Positions 46,047 to 54,308 of a stretch of DNA of 64,000 nt are shown one piece after another. Every line of letters starts with the position of its first letter. Within the stretch, counting starts at the first letter, position 1. The stretch comes from PALSA-693 sp963834725. Lineage in GTDB: Bacteria; Actinomycetota; Acidimicrobiia; Acidimicrobiales; Palsa-688. Below the pieces are notes generated by a model that had not been told where the DNA came from, made no database searches, and was given only the letters and a program-made list of their open reading frames with translations. Location: positions 1,054,001-1,118,000 of the forward strand of contig CAWICN010000001.1 of assembly GCA_963834725.1 (NCBI GenBank). Reading direction: 5' to 3'. Both the position numbers and the translations under genes were made by a program.

Positions 46047-46091
46047 ATGGTCACGATGTTCGCCCTGACCGGATCGCTTCTCCTTATGTGA
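46047..46091 (+). CDS. leuS leader peptide (attenuator)
   Basis: Short ORF MVTMFALTGSLLLM followed by TGA. Four of 14 codons are Leu, including three in a row (CTT CTC CTT) just before the end, so ribosomes would stall there when Leu-tRNA is scarce. A hairpin and an intrinsic-terminator-like hairpin follow directly, then leuS. The same frame is open further upstream; ATG 46035 (MAFNMVT...) is an alternative start. Confidence 0.75.
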   Translation: MVTMFALTGSLLLM

Positions 46092-46092
46092 C

Positions 46093-46147
46093 GGCGAGCG
46101 GTACTTCTCGCTCGCCACCAGCCTCCTGCCCCGGCAGGAGGTTTTTT
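46093..46147 (+). terminator. Attenuator hairpins upstream of leuS
   Basis: First hairpin GGCGAGCG/CGCTCGCC (46093-46100, 46109-46116; 8-bp perfect stem) begins right after the leader stop. The second, CCTCCTGCC-CC-GGCAGGAGG (46122-46141), is followed by TTTTTT (46142-46147), a textbook intrinsic terminator. It stands 47 bp before leuS, so it must be conditional. Confidence 0.85.
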
Positions 46148-46194
46148 GTTGCCCTCGAAAGGACCACTGAGATGCAAGAGAACGGACCACTCCG

Positions 46195-48339
46195 GTGGGT
46201 GTCGCCTATGACTTCGCCGAGATCGAAACCCGATGGCGCCAAGACTGGGAAGCCGACGGTCTGTACCGCCTCGACTTAGACGCCATACACCCCGAGCGGG
46301 TCTTTTACAACCTGGTCGAGTTCCCCTACCCCTCCGCCGGGGGCCTGCACGTGGGGCATGTGTTCAAGTACTCCGGCGCCGACGCTTACGGCCGCTATCA
46401 GCGCATGCGGGGCCGGGCGGTGTTCCAGCCGATCGGTTTCGACGCGTTCGGCATCCACACCGAGAACTTCGCCATCAAAGCCGGCCAGCACCCCATGCGC
46501 CTGACGGGGCGGACCACCGAGGCGTTCCGGGCTCAGCTGTCACGGGGAGGGATGGCCTGGGACTGGTCTCGGTGCGTGGATACCAGCCGTCCCGGCTACT
46601 ACCGCTGGACCCAGTGGATCCTGACCCGACTATTCGACGCCGGTTTGATGTACCAGGCCGAAGCGCCGGTGCTGTGGTGCCCGTCCTGTCTGACCGTGCT
46701 GGCCCGGGAGCAGACGGAGACCGAAAACGGGGAGCAGGTGTGCGAGCGGTGCTCGACCCCGGTGGTCGAGCGTCAGATGCGGCAGTGGTTCCTGCGCACC
46801 ACCGCCTACGCAGATCGTCTGCTGGCCGGTTTGGGCGGGTTGGACTGGCCGCAGCGGGCCAAACGTCTGCAACGCCAGTGGATCGGGCGGTCGGAGGGAC
46901 GAGAGATCGACTTCGGAGATCTGACCGTGTTCACCACCCGCCCCGACACCCTGCCCGCGGTCACCTTCTTGGCCGTCCCGCCCGGCCATCCCGCCGTCGG
47001 CGGACACCGCCCCCACCCGCTCACCGGCATGCCAGTACCGGTGGTCGCCGCCGACTATGTGATCGAGTCATACGGGACCGGAGCGGTGATGGGAGTGCCG
47101 GCGCGTGACGACCGAGACGCCCGCTACGCCGCCCAACACGGCCTCCCCGTCTCTGACGCGCCCCTCCTGAACGCGGACGACGCCGCCGGGGTCGGTCGGG
47201 CCGCGGTGCGCTACCGGATGCGGGACTGGCTGATCTCCCGCCAGCGCTACTGGGGGCCGCCCATCCCCATCATCCACTGCGACGCCTGCGGACCCGTGTC
47301 GGCGCCCGAGCAGGATCTACCAGTGCTGCTGCCCGAGGTGGAGGAGTTCCGCCCCACCGGCACCGGCAAGTCCCCTCTGGCCACCGTCGAAGCTTTCGTC
47401 CGGGCCCGCTGCCCGCGCTGCGGCGGTCCGGGCCGGCGCGAGACCGACGTGTCCGACACCTTCGTCGACTCGGCCTGGTACTTCCTGCGCTACCCGTCCA
47501 CCGACTTTGACGACCGGGCCTGGGACTCAGAACGCACCGCCCGCATCCTGCCCGTCGACTTCTACGCCGGCGGCCCCGAGCACGTACAGCGCCATCACCT
47601 CTACGCCCGGTTCATGACCATGGCCCTCCACGACCTGGGATTGGTGGACTTAGAAGAACCGTTCCCCCGGATCCGCCTGGGCGGCCTGATCATCAAAGAG
47701 GGAGCGAAGATGTCCAAGAGCCGCGGCAACGTGGTCGGACCCGACGGCTACGTCACGGATCATGGCTCGGACGTGTTGCGCTGCGCCCTGTTGTTCACCT
47801 GCCCGTGGGAGGCCGGCGGCGACTTCCACGACGACACCATCGCCGGCATCGAGCGGTTCTTCACCCGAGTGTGGAACACCGTCACCACCCAACCGTCAGA
47901 GATGGACCGAGCCGACCCTGTGGTGGAGCGCACCATCGTGGCGGTCAGCGACGCCATCGAGAAGCTCAGCTTCAACGTCGCCCTGGCCCGCCTGATGGAG
48001 ATGACCGCTTCCGCGACCACCGCCAGAGCCAAACGGGTCCTGGTCCAACTGCTGGCGCCCTTCGCCCCGCATCTGGCCGAGGAGCTGTGGGCCCGCCTCG
48101 GCGAGCCCTATAGCGTGCATACCAGCGCATGGCCCGCACCCGATGCGACGGTCCTGGGATCGCAACCGGTCCAGGTCGTCGTCCAAGTCGACGGCAAAGT
48201 TCGAGCACGGATCGCCGTACCTGCCGACGCCGACGAGACACAGATCATCGACGCAGCCGTTCGGGCCGTCAACGGAATGACAGCGGCCAGAACCGTCTAC
48301 GTGCCCGGCCGCCTGGTCAACTTCGTCACCCGAAACTGA
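46195..48339 (+). CDS. leuS: Leucyl-tRNA synthetase, compact
   Basis: 714 residues, short for bacterial LeuRS (about 800-970). HVGH at residues 52-55 (HIGH box), WCPSC and CERC zinc-type pairs near 161-186, TTRPDT at 247-252 and YGTGAVMGVPARDDRD at 293-308 (CP1 editing domain), MSKSR at 506-510 (KMSKS loop). Between the two editing motifs only about 40 residues remain against about 80 in E. coli, so the editing domain is reduced. It charges tRNA-Leu. Uninterrupted. Start GTG 46195 lacks an SD; an ATG at 46172 with SD AAAGGA is in another frame, so a small indel at the 5' end is possible. Expression is probably controlled by the leader attenuator. Confidence 0.92.
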   Translation: MGVAYDFAEIETRWRQDWEADGLYRLDLDAIHPERVFYNLVEFPYPSAGGLHVGHVFKYSGADAYGRYQRMRGRAVFQPIGFDAFGIHTENFAIKAGQHPMRLTGRTTEAFRAQLSRGGMAWDWSRCVDTSRPGYYRWTQWILTRLFDAGLMYQAEAPVLWCPSCLTVLAREQTETENGEQVCERCSTPVVERQMRQWFLRTTAYADRLLAGLGGLDWPQRAKRLQRQWIGRSEGREIDFGDLTVFTTRPDTLPAVTFLAVPPGHPAVGGHRPHPLTGMPVPVVAADYVIESYGTGAVMGVPARDDRDARYAAQHGLPVSDAPLLNADDAAGVGRAAVRYRMRDWLISRQRYWGPPIPIIHCDACGPVSAPEQDLPVLLPEVEEFRPTGTGKSPLATVEAFVRARCPRCGGPGRRETDVSDTFVDSAWYFLRYPSTDFDDRAWDSERTARILPVDFYAGGPEHVQRHHLYARFMTMALHDLGLVDLEEPFPRIRLGGLIIKEGAKMSKSRGNVVGPDGYVTDHGSDVLRCALLFTCPWEAGGDFHDDTIAGIERFFTRVWNTVTTQPSEMDRADPVVERTIVAVSDAIEKLSFNVALARLMEMTASATTARAKRVLVQLLAPFAPHLAEELWARLGEPYSVHTSAWPAPDATVLGSQPVQVVVQVDGKVRARIAVPADADETQIIDAAVRAVNGMTAARTVYVPGRLVNFVTRN

Positions 48340-49116
48340 CCCGGGCGCAGGCCCTAGGAGAAGTAATCGCCGCCGTAGCCGCCGCGTGTTGTGGCAGAGG
48401 CTCAGCGTTATCCGGTCACCTCTGATGGGTGATTCGGCTCCGTGTAGAGGGCATCGTGCATCCTCGGCGGGCCATCCGCCACCACGTAGCAGCACCAAAT
48501 CACCGTCACCGGTTTCCCCACCGAAACGGCTCGGGAGGACGGTCGTCGGGCGAGTTCGAGGCGTCGTCCCAGACGCGGAATACGCCGCCGCCTTCCAGAG
48601 ATGACGATGGCCATGATTCCCCCCGCAGCGGGCGGGTCCAGATGGGCGGTGATGAAACCGACGCCCCTGTTGGACCTCCCCCACTGGGCCTGGTTGAACC
48701 GCGGCAGTGTCAGCGTCGGAGGTGCGCAACGCGTTGATGGCGTCGCCGATCGATTCGGCAAGGCACACCGGCGGCGGGGTTCGCCGGGCGAGATTCGCCG
48801 TGGCAGGACAATCCGCCTTGGCGGACACAGCCACCCCCGGTTGCGGGCAACGAAGACCACAGGCCGGGGGCGGAGTCGATGAGCTGAGCGCAGCACTCGG
48901 CTGTTAGCACCGCGGGCAGGCGCCCATCCTGGCCCCCGCAAACTTTCGAGGACTTCGCTCCAGTCGACCCGGCCGACTCCGTTCTGTTGGCCCATGCCGA
49001 CGTCCCGTCGAGTTCGCGGATGAGGCACCTGGATAGCTCAGGGCGGTTCTGGGCCGGCGGGTTGGTAGATGTAAATGCCGGTCGCCTCGCCCCAGGTGGG
49101 CTCTATCTTCGCGGTG
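48340..49116. other. 777-bp region, probably decayed coding sequence
   Basis: On the minus strand, segments in alternating frames look coding (GGVFRVWDDASNSPDD; GDGDLVLLRGGGWPAEDARC; VCLAESIGDAINALRTSDAD), suggesting a frameshifted gene I cannot identify. No Pro-rich leader ORF or U-tailed hairpin is seen before proS. ACCGCGGGC at 48909-48917 only superficially resembles a T-box. Confidence 0.35.
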
Positions 49117-50849
49117 GTGATCACCCGAATGTCGCGGCTGTTCGTCCGAACGTTGCGCGAGGACCCAGCCGACGCCGAGGTGCCCAGCCATAGCCTGCTG
49201 GTCAGAGCCGGCGACATCCGCCGAGTCGCTGCCGGAATCTACGCGTGGCTACCCCTGGGGGTACAGGTCCTCGATCGGGTGGCACAGGTGGTGCGCGACG
49301 AGATGGACGCTATCGGAGCCCAGAAGCTGCATTTCCCGGCCCTGCTGCTCCGCGAGATATACGACATGACGGGCCGTTGGGGCGAGTATGGGGAGCTGCT
49401 GTTCCGGCTTCGTGACCGGCGCGGTGCGGACTACTTGCTCGGACCCACCCACGAGGAGCTGTTCGCCTCGACGGTCAAGGCGGAGTGCTCCTCCTATCGG
49501 GACCTCCCCTTGATCCTCTATCAGATCCAGAACAAGTACCGAGACGAGGCCCGACCCCGATCTGGGATCCTGCGCGGCCGTGAGTTCTTGATGAAAGACT
49601 CCTACTCCTTCGACCTCGACGAGATTGGACTGCAGGCCTCCTACCAGCGGCATCGTAGCGCCTACGAGCGGATCTTTGCCCGCCTCGGCCTCGACGTTCG
49701 GATCGTGTCCGCGGTCTCGGGTGCTATGGGAGGCTCCCGCTCGGAGGAGTTCCTGGCCCCGGCGGAGGTAGGCGAGGACACCTTCGTGTCTTGTGACGCT
49801 TGCGGCTACGCCGCCAATGTCGAGGCGGTACGCATCGCCGTCGTCGCACAACTGGGCGATCATGCTCTGCTGGAGGAGATCGACACGCCCGACACGCCCA
49901 CCATCGAGACCTTGGCCGCCCGGCTGGGGATTCCGGCCTCGCAACATTGAAGAACCTGCTGTTCAAGGTGGACGGACAGGTGGTCGCGATCGGCGTCCCC
50001 GGCGATCGGGAGGTGGACGAGAAACGCCTGGAAGCCGCGCTGGCACCCGCCAGGGTGGCCATCTTCGAGGCCGCCGACTTCTACGAACATCCTGAGTTGG
50101 TGCGAGGCTATGTCGGCCCGCAAGGTCTGGCCCGCCTGAGTGTCGCCTACTTTGCCGACCCGAGGGTGGCGCCCGGCACCGCTTGGGTCACCGGCGCCAA
50201 CCGGACTGATGCTCACGCGCGAAACGTCGTGGCCGGGCGCGACTTCAACGTGGACCGCTATATAGACGTGGCTTCGGTCAGATCAGGTGACCCCTGCCCA
50301 GCCTGCGACAAGGTGTTGCAGGTCGGCCGAGCGATCGAGGTCGGGCACATCTTCCAGCTGGGACGCAAGTACACCGACGCCCTCGACGTCGACGTCGCCG
50401 GCCCTGACGGGATGCCTGTCCGGCTGACCATGGGCTCCTACGGGATCGGCGTGTCCCGGGCGGTGGCCGCCATCGTTGAACAGCACCACGACTCTTCTGG
50501 GTTGTGCTGGCCCAAGGAGATTGCCCCCTATGACGTTCATATGGTGCCGGTCGGGAAAGGCGAGGAGCATCTTGCTGTCGCCGGGCAACTCGCCGAGGAA
50601 CTGGACCGAAATGGCCATCGGGTGCTGATCGACGATCGGGGCTTGGCCGCCGGTGTGGCTTTCGCCGACGCCGACCTTTTGGGTATGCCGACCATCGTCA
50701 TCGTCGGGCGGGCCCTGACCGAGGGCCGGGTAGAGATTAAGGACCGTCGCAGCGGAGCCCGTACCACGGTTGCCATCGAGGATCTCGTCGGCCACGTGGG
50801 GCGACCGCGAGAACCATCTGCCCGCGGACCGGCTTCTACCGCCGGCTGA
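49117..50849 (+). CDS. proS: Prolyl-tRNA synthetase (one frameshift near 49943)
   Basis: GTG 49117 gives ITRMSRLFVRTLREDPADAE, the standard actinobacterial ProRS start. Class II motif 1 HFPALLLREIYDMTGRW, motif 2 YRDEARPRSGILRGREFLMK, and motif 3 GSYGIGVSRAVAAI. The editing (INS) domain starts near residue 240. One missing base near 49943 (TCGCAACATTGAAG; expected A-S-A-T-L-K-N) splits the frame, which resumes TLKNLLFKVDGQVVAIGVPG to the normal end. Total about 577 residues, standard. Given the conserved rest, sequencing error or very recent mutation. It charges tRNA-Pro. Confidence 0.9.
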
Positions 50850-50880
50850 TTCCCCTGCACCAGGTTTGGCGCGGGGCCGG

Positions 50881-51996
50881 TTAAGGACGAACCCCGAGGG
50901 TTTGGGCGGCTTCGAAGATTCTCGGTACCACCGGAGCCCACCATGCCAGCCCCTCTTCGAGGGGGCGGCGGTTGATGGTCTGCCGCCCCGAGGAGATGGT
51001 TTCGACCATGGCCAGCGGTATCCAGAAGAACTTGACCGCGGCGAACGCCGCGACACAACGACGAACTTGGCCGGTGTCGCCGGCAAAGCCGGAGGAGACC
51101 AAACCTTCCAGGTACCCCTCCGTGACTGCTTGTTGCAGCTGTTGGAGCTGCTGCGGCGGGACGAAGAAGTCCCACACCGCGTCGAAGATCAGGTTTGCGG
51201 CGTCCTCGCCGAGATGCCCCCACCCGGCGAACGCCCAGTCGATGACCACCGGGTCGTCGCCTAGCGAGAACATGTTCCCGGGGTGCAGATCGTTGTGGCA
51301 AAGGCAGCGCGGCGCTGCTTCGACCTCGCCCAACAGCTCGTCGCGGGCTTCCCAGATGGCCAAGACCGTCGACCTGGTCTGGGCGGGAAGGTGAGCGGCG
51401 ACCAAGGGCTGATCCCAGGCGACGCTGTCATCCAGGATGGCCAGGAACGGCTGGCGACGTTCTACGTATTGGCGCAGCCATCCCCGGGCCACCCACGACG
51501 GCGGCTCCTCCCCGGCGGCGACGCTGGCGCCTTGGGCCACCCCTAAGGCGTGGGAGGCGGAGCGGTAGCGTGCCAGGTCCCACGCCGCGGCCGGGGTGCC
51601 AGCAGCGAGGTCTTCCATCCAGATCCCGACACTGTTGTCCGGTCGTTCGAACACCCCCAGACAGCGCGGCGCCCGCAGAGGCCCGGCCAAGTGGTCGAGC
51701 AAGCCCGACGAATACGCCAAGGCTTCCCGTCTCCAGTAATACCAGTGACCGACGTCCTCCCCTGAGCGCCAGTTGGGGCTACCACCCTCACCGTGGCGCA
51801 ACACCTTCAGGACCGCCGAGCGACCTTCGGATGCGAACCGCCAAATCCCGACGGTGGCCGAGGCGATGACCTCCGAGAAGATCAACTCGCTCTCAACCGA
51901 CTCTTCACCACGGTCGCCCGCAAGGGAGCACCAGACCGTGCGGATCTCGTCGCCGCTGGCGCTGTGGCTGACCGGCTGGGACTGGCCGATGCTCAC
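50881..51996 (-). CDS. APH-fold phosphotransferase
   Basis: 371 residues from GTG 51996. GIWRFASEGRSAVLKVLRHG (nucleotide-binding strand and Lys), APRCLCHNDLHPGNMFSLGD (catalytic loop), PVVIDWAFAGWGHLGEDAAN (metal site). Longer than most neighbours through a 70-residue helical C-terminal extension (FVPPQQLQQLQQAVTEGYLE...). Start 20 nt after the stop of the methyltransferase, so one operon. Intact. Confidence 0.8.
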   Translation of the reverse strand: MSIGQSQPVSHSASGDEIRTVWCSLAGDRGEESVESELIFSEVIASATVGIWRFASEGRSAVLKVLRHGEGGSPNWRSGEDVGHWYYWRREALAYSSGLLDHLAGPLRAPRCLGVFERPDNSVGIWMEDLAAGTPAAAWDLARYRSASHALGVAQGASVAAGEEPPSWVARGWLRQYVERRQPFLAILDDSVAWDQPLVAAHLPAQTRSTVLAIWEARDELLGEVEAAPRCLCHNDLHPGNMFSLGDDPVVIDWAFAGWGHLGEDAANLIFDAVWDFFVPPQQLQQLQQAVTEGYLEGLVSSGFAGDTGQVRRCVAAFAAVKFFWIPLAMVETISSGRQTINRRPLEEGLAWWAPVVPRIFEAAQTLGVRP

Positions 51997-52015
51997 GGAG
52001 GCGTCCGCATGACGT

Positions 52016-52726
52016 TCAGGCCGGGCGCAGCCGGAAGAACAGGAACCGGGGTTGGGTGACAATCTTGTGGTAAGCCTCGGGGTCGCGAGCTTGGAGGTCG
52101 TCGGCTGGGGTCGGCTCGACGAGGCGTTCGACGACAAAACCGGCCTGCCAGATGGCATCGGACATGGCGGTAAGCGGCCGGCGCCAGAAGGTCACCTGAA
52201 ACGAGCGGTCGCCTCTGCCCCACGTCTCGGTGACCTGCTTGACGGCGAAGTAGTCCTCTGGACTGTGCAACGCGGCGTCCACGGCCGGATGGTGGGTGGA
52301 AAACACCACGGCGCCGCCAGGGTCGAGCACCCGGCGGAACTCCCCCAGCACGCCCCTCCAGTCTCGCACATAGTGCAAGACCAGCGAGCCGACGATCACA
52401 TCGAAGGCGTCGTCGGCGAAAGGCAGTTTCTCACCAAGATCGGCCACTTCCACATTGGCTCTGTCTCGGACTCGCCGGCGGGTCAAGGCCACCATGTTCG
52501 GGCTGACATCGATGGCGTTCACCTGGGCGCCGTGGTCGACCAGCCACGCGGTGAGCGGCCCCGCCCCGCAGCCGACCTCCAGCACCCTCCTGCCGCTGAC
52601 GTCTCCCAGCAGCGAGATGGTGGCCGGCCGCTCATACCAGGCGTTGTAGGGGCTGTCGTCGTTGTGCTCGCCGTAGGCGGCGGCCATGGCGTCGTACTGC
52701 TGGGCGCTTCGCTGCCCGTCGTGCAT
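52016..52726 (-). CDS. Class I SAM-dependent methyltransferase
   Basis: 236 residues from ATG 52726 (MHDGQRSAQQYDAMAAAYGE). Motif I RVLEVGCGAGPLTAWLV, strand 2 AQVNAIDVSPNMV, motif IV FDVIVGSLVLHYVRDW, motif V VLDPGGAVVFSTHHP. UbiE/small-molecule type. Intact and upstream of the APH-fold kinase in the same operon. Confidence 0.82.
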   Translation of the reverse strand: MHDGQRSAQQYDAMAAAYGEHNDDSPYNAWYERPATISLLGDVSGRRVLEVGCGAGPLTAWLVDHGAQVNAIDVSPNMVALTRRRVRDRANVEVADLGEKLPFADDAFDVIVGSLVLHYVRDWRGVLGEFRRVLDPGGAVVFSTHHPAVDAALHSPEDYFAVKQVTETWGRGDRSFQVTFWRRPLTAMSDAIWQAGFVVERLVEPTPADDLQARDPEAYHKIVTQPRFLFFRLRPA

Positions 52727-52861
52727 AGCCGACGATCCTGCCAGAAACCACAATCCACTCCGGCAGCCCGAACAGTGAAGCAGGATCTTCGACATCCCCG
52801 ACCGGGCCGCTTCCTCCGGGTGGATCCCCTGGCCATAGTGGTTTGCGGCCACACTGGGCTG

Positions 52862-53128
52862 GTGACCGGTTCGGGCAAGGTCGTGATCTTGAACGGCGCT
52901 CCTCGATCCGGCAAATCCGCGATCGCGGCCGTCATGCAACACAGCTTCGAAGGCCCTTGGGTCAATCTGGAAGTGGACGCCTCCAGCCAGTCACTGCCCG
53001 AACATCTCCGCCCCGGGATCGGGCTGCGCCCCGGCGGTGAGCGACCCGAACTGGAAGACATCGCCACCGGCCCGGCGGGAATGTCTTTCGCCCGGCTGGC
53101 CACCTCCCAGCCAGCGGACGACGCATAG
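52862..53128 (+). pseudogene. Chloramphenicol-phosphotransferase-like protein, N-terminal fragment
   Basis: 88 residues. GKVVILNGAPRSGKSAIAAV is the Walker A of chloramphenicol 3-O-phosphotransferase (CPT), then GPWVNLEVDASSQ and LRPGIGLRPGGERPELE, all in CPT order. Full CPT is about 180-200 residues; the remainder, including the catalytic Asp/His region, is absent and replaced by an unrelated tail. Probably an inactive remnant. Confidence 0.7.
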
Positions 53129-53205
53129 ACGGTCTGATGACCGAGTGTCCGGGGGACCCCCGCCAGGACGACCAAGGTCGGATCCCCCGTACGATTAGGG
53201 GCTCA

Positions 53206-54099
53206 GTGAGCTCCCACGACACGGCACCGGTGCGGCCCATCGACGGCCCTGCCCTTCGACGAGCGATAATCGAGGCGGGCGGGCCGCCGATCGAGCTGGT
53301 CGAGCCGCTGTCGGGGGGCGCGGTAGGAGCGTGGCTGGTGCGCTGGTCCGACGGACATCTCGGGGTCATGACCTGGGGTCCGCCCCCACGATCAGTTGAC
53401 CGCCGGGACCAGCTTGGCGACATCCAAGCGTTGATGGACATCGCTCGTAACGCCGGACTGCCGGTACCGCGCTATGAGGCGGTGATCGATGTCGGCGAGC
53501 TGGGCGCCGCTGTGTTGCAGGAGAAAGCGTCGGGAATCTTGCCGACTCGCGCCACCAGGGGGCTGGTCGAAAACCTGATCGCCATGGCCGAGACCCGGCG
53601 GGGACTTTTGACCGGTACCGCGTATGCGGCGCAGCCAATGCCCCTCTATCTGGGGGCCTCAGGTCCCGGCTACTGCCTGCACCAACCATTGGCCGCCTAC
53701 AGCAACCGCACCCGCAGGCTGCTCCGGGTCATCGAAGCCGAGGCCGAGTCGGGAGACGAGCTGGTAGGCGCCGACCTGGTCCACTTCGACTACCACCTGG
53801 GCAACATCCTCGTCGACGCCGAGCGGCCCGAGCGGGTGACCGCCATCTTGGACTGGGACGGCGCCCGACCCGGCAACATGGCCATAGACATAGCCATGTT
53901 GGCGTTCGACCTCACCCGAAAAGGCCCCGGCCTCCAACAGCTGGTCGAATCCCACCTGCTGGCCACCGCAGATCCGCCACTCGTAACCAAGGTGTGGGCC
54001 CATGTGGCACTGCGGCTGGTCGATTGGGCTATACGCCACCACCCGCCGGAGGTCATCGAGCACTGGTTAAGCGTGGCCGAAGAACACGTCCTCACCTGA
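53206..54099 (+). CDS. APH-fold phosphotransferase
   Basis: 297 residues from GTG 53206. VEPLSGGAVGAWLVRWSDGH, catalytic loop ADLVHFDYHLGNILVDAERP, metal site TAILDWDGARPGNMAIDIAM. A -10-like TACGAT ends 8 bp before the GTG, suggesting a leaderless transcript. Intact. It lies immediately upstream of the ileS leader. Confidence 0.8.
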   Translation: MSSHDTAPVRPIDGPALRRAIIEAGGPPIELVEPLSGGAVGAWLVRWSDGHLGVMTWGPPPRSVDRRDQLGDIQALMDIARNAGLPVPRYEAVIDVGELGAAVLQEKASGILPTRATRGLVENLIAMAETRRGLLTGTAYAAQPMPLYLGASGPGYCLHQPLAAYSNRTRRLLRVIEAEAESGDELVGADLVHFDYHLGNILVDAERPERVTAILDWDGARPGNMAIDIAMLAFDLTRKGPGLQQLVESHLLATADPPLVTKVWAHVALRLVDWAIRHHPPEVIEHWLSVAEEHVLT

Positions 54100-54154
54100 A
54101 CCCACGTCACCGGGCGGGCCGCCGAACGCCGCCGTCGTCGGCTATCGTGGTTGT

Positions 54155-54217
54155 GTGCAAAGAGCGTCGACCATCGTCATTATTGGCGGCTCCCAACCGG
54201 GGGTCGTCGAGCGCTGA
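54155..54217 (+). CDS. ileS leader peptide (attenuator)
   Basis: ORF from GTG 54155: MQRASTIVIIGGSQPGVVER then TGA. Codons 7-10 are ATC GTC ATT ATT, three Ile codons and one Val in a row, and two more Val codons follow. A -10-like TATCGT (54143-54148) lies 6 bp upstream, so the transcript is probably leaderless. The stop codon lies in a small stem (GCGCT/AGCGC), and a strong GC hairpin follows. The form matches isoleucine-sensing attenuation. Confidence 0.72.
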   Translation: MQRASTIVIIGGSQPGVVER

Positions 54218-54237
54218 GCACTTAGCGCCGTTCGAGG

Positions 54238-54260
54238 AGCCCCGGCCTGGCCGGGGCTTT
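54238..54260 (+). terminator. Terminator-like hairpin upstream of ileS
   Basis: AGCCCCGGCC-T-GGCCGGGGCT (54238-54258), a 10-bp perfect inverted repeat ending in TTTG. The U-run is short, so termination may be factor-aided. It lies between the Ile-rich leader ORF and ileS. Confidence 0.65.
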
Positions 54261-54308
54261 GTATCTGGGTCTCGGTCGAGTCGGTTTCGTGGCAAAGGAG
54301 CCGACCGT

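Noticed and set aside
48905..48925. ACCGCGGGC upstream of proS as a T-box antiterminator
   Set aside because: The full T-box pattern (AGGGTGG-N-ACCGCG), specifier loop and terminator are missing, and it lies 200 bp from the gene.
48340..49116. A Pro-codon leader peptide for proS, by analogy with leuS and ileS
   Set aside because: No short ORF with clustered Pro codons followed by a U-tailed hairpin lies directly upstream; the nearest Pro-containing frame (from 48649) is too far and has no terminator.
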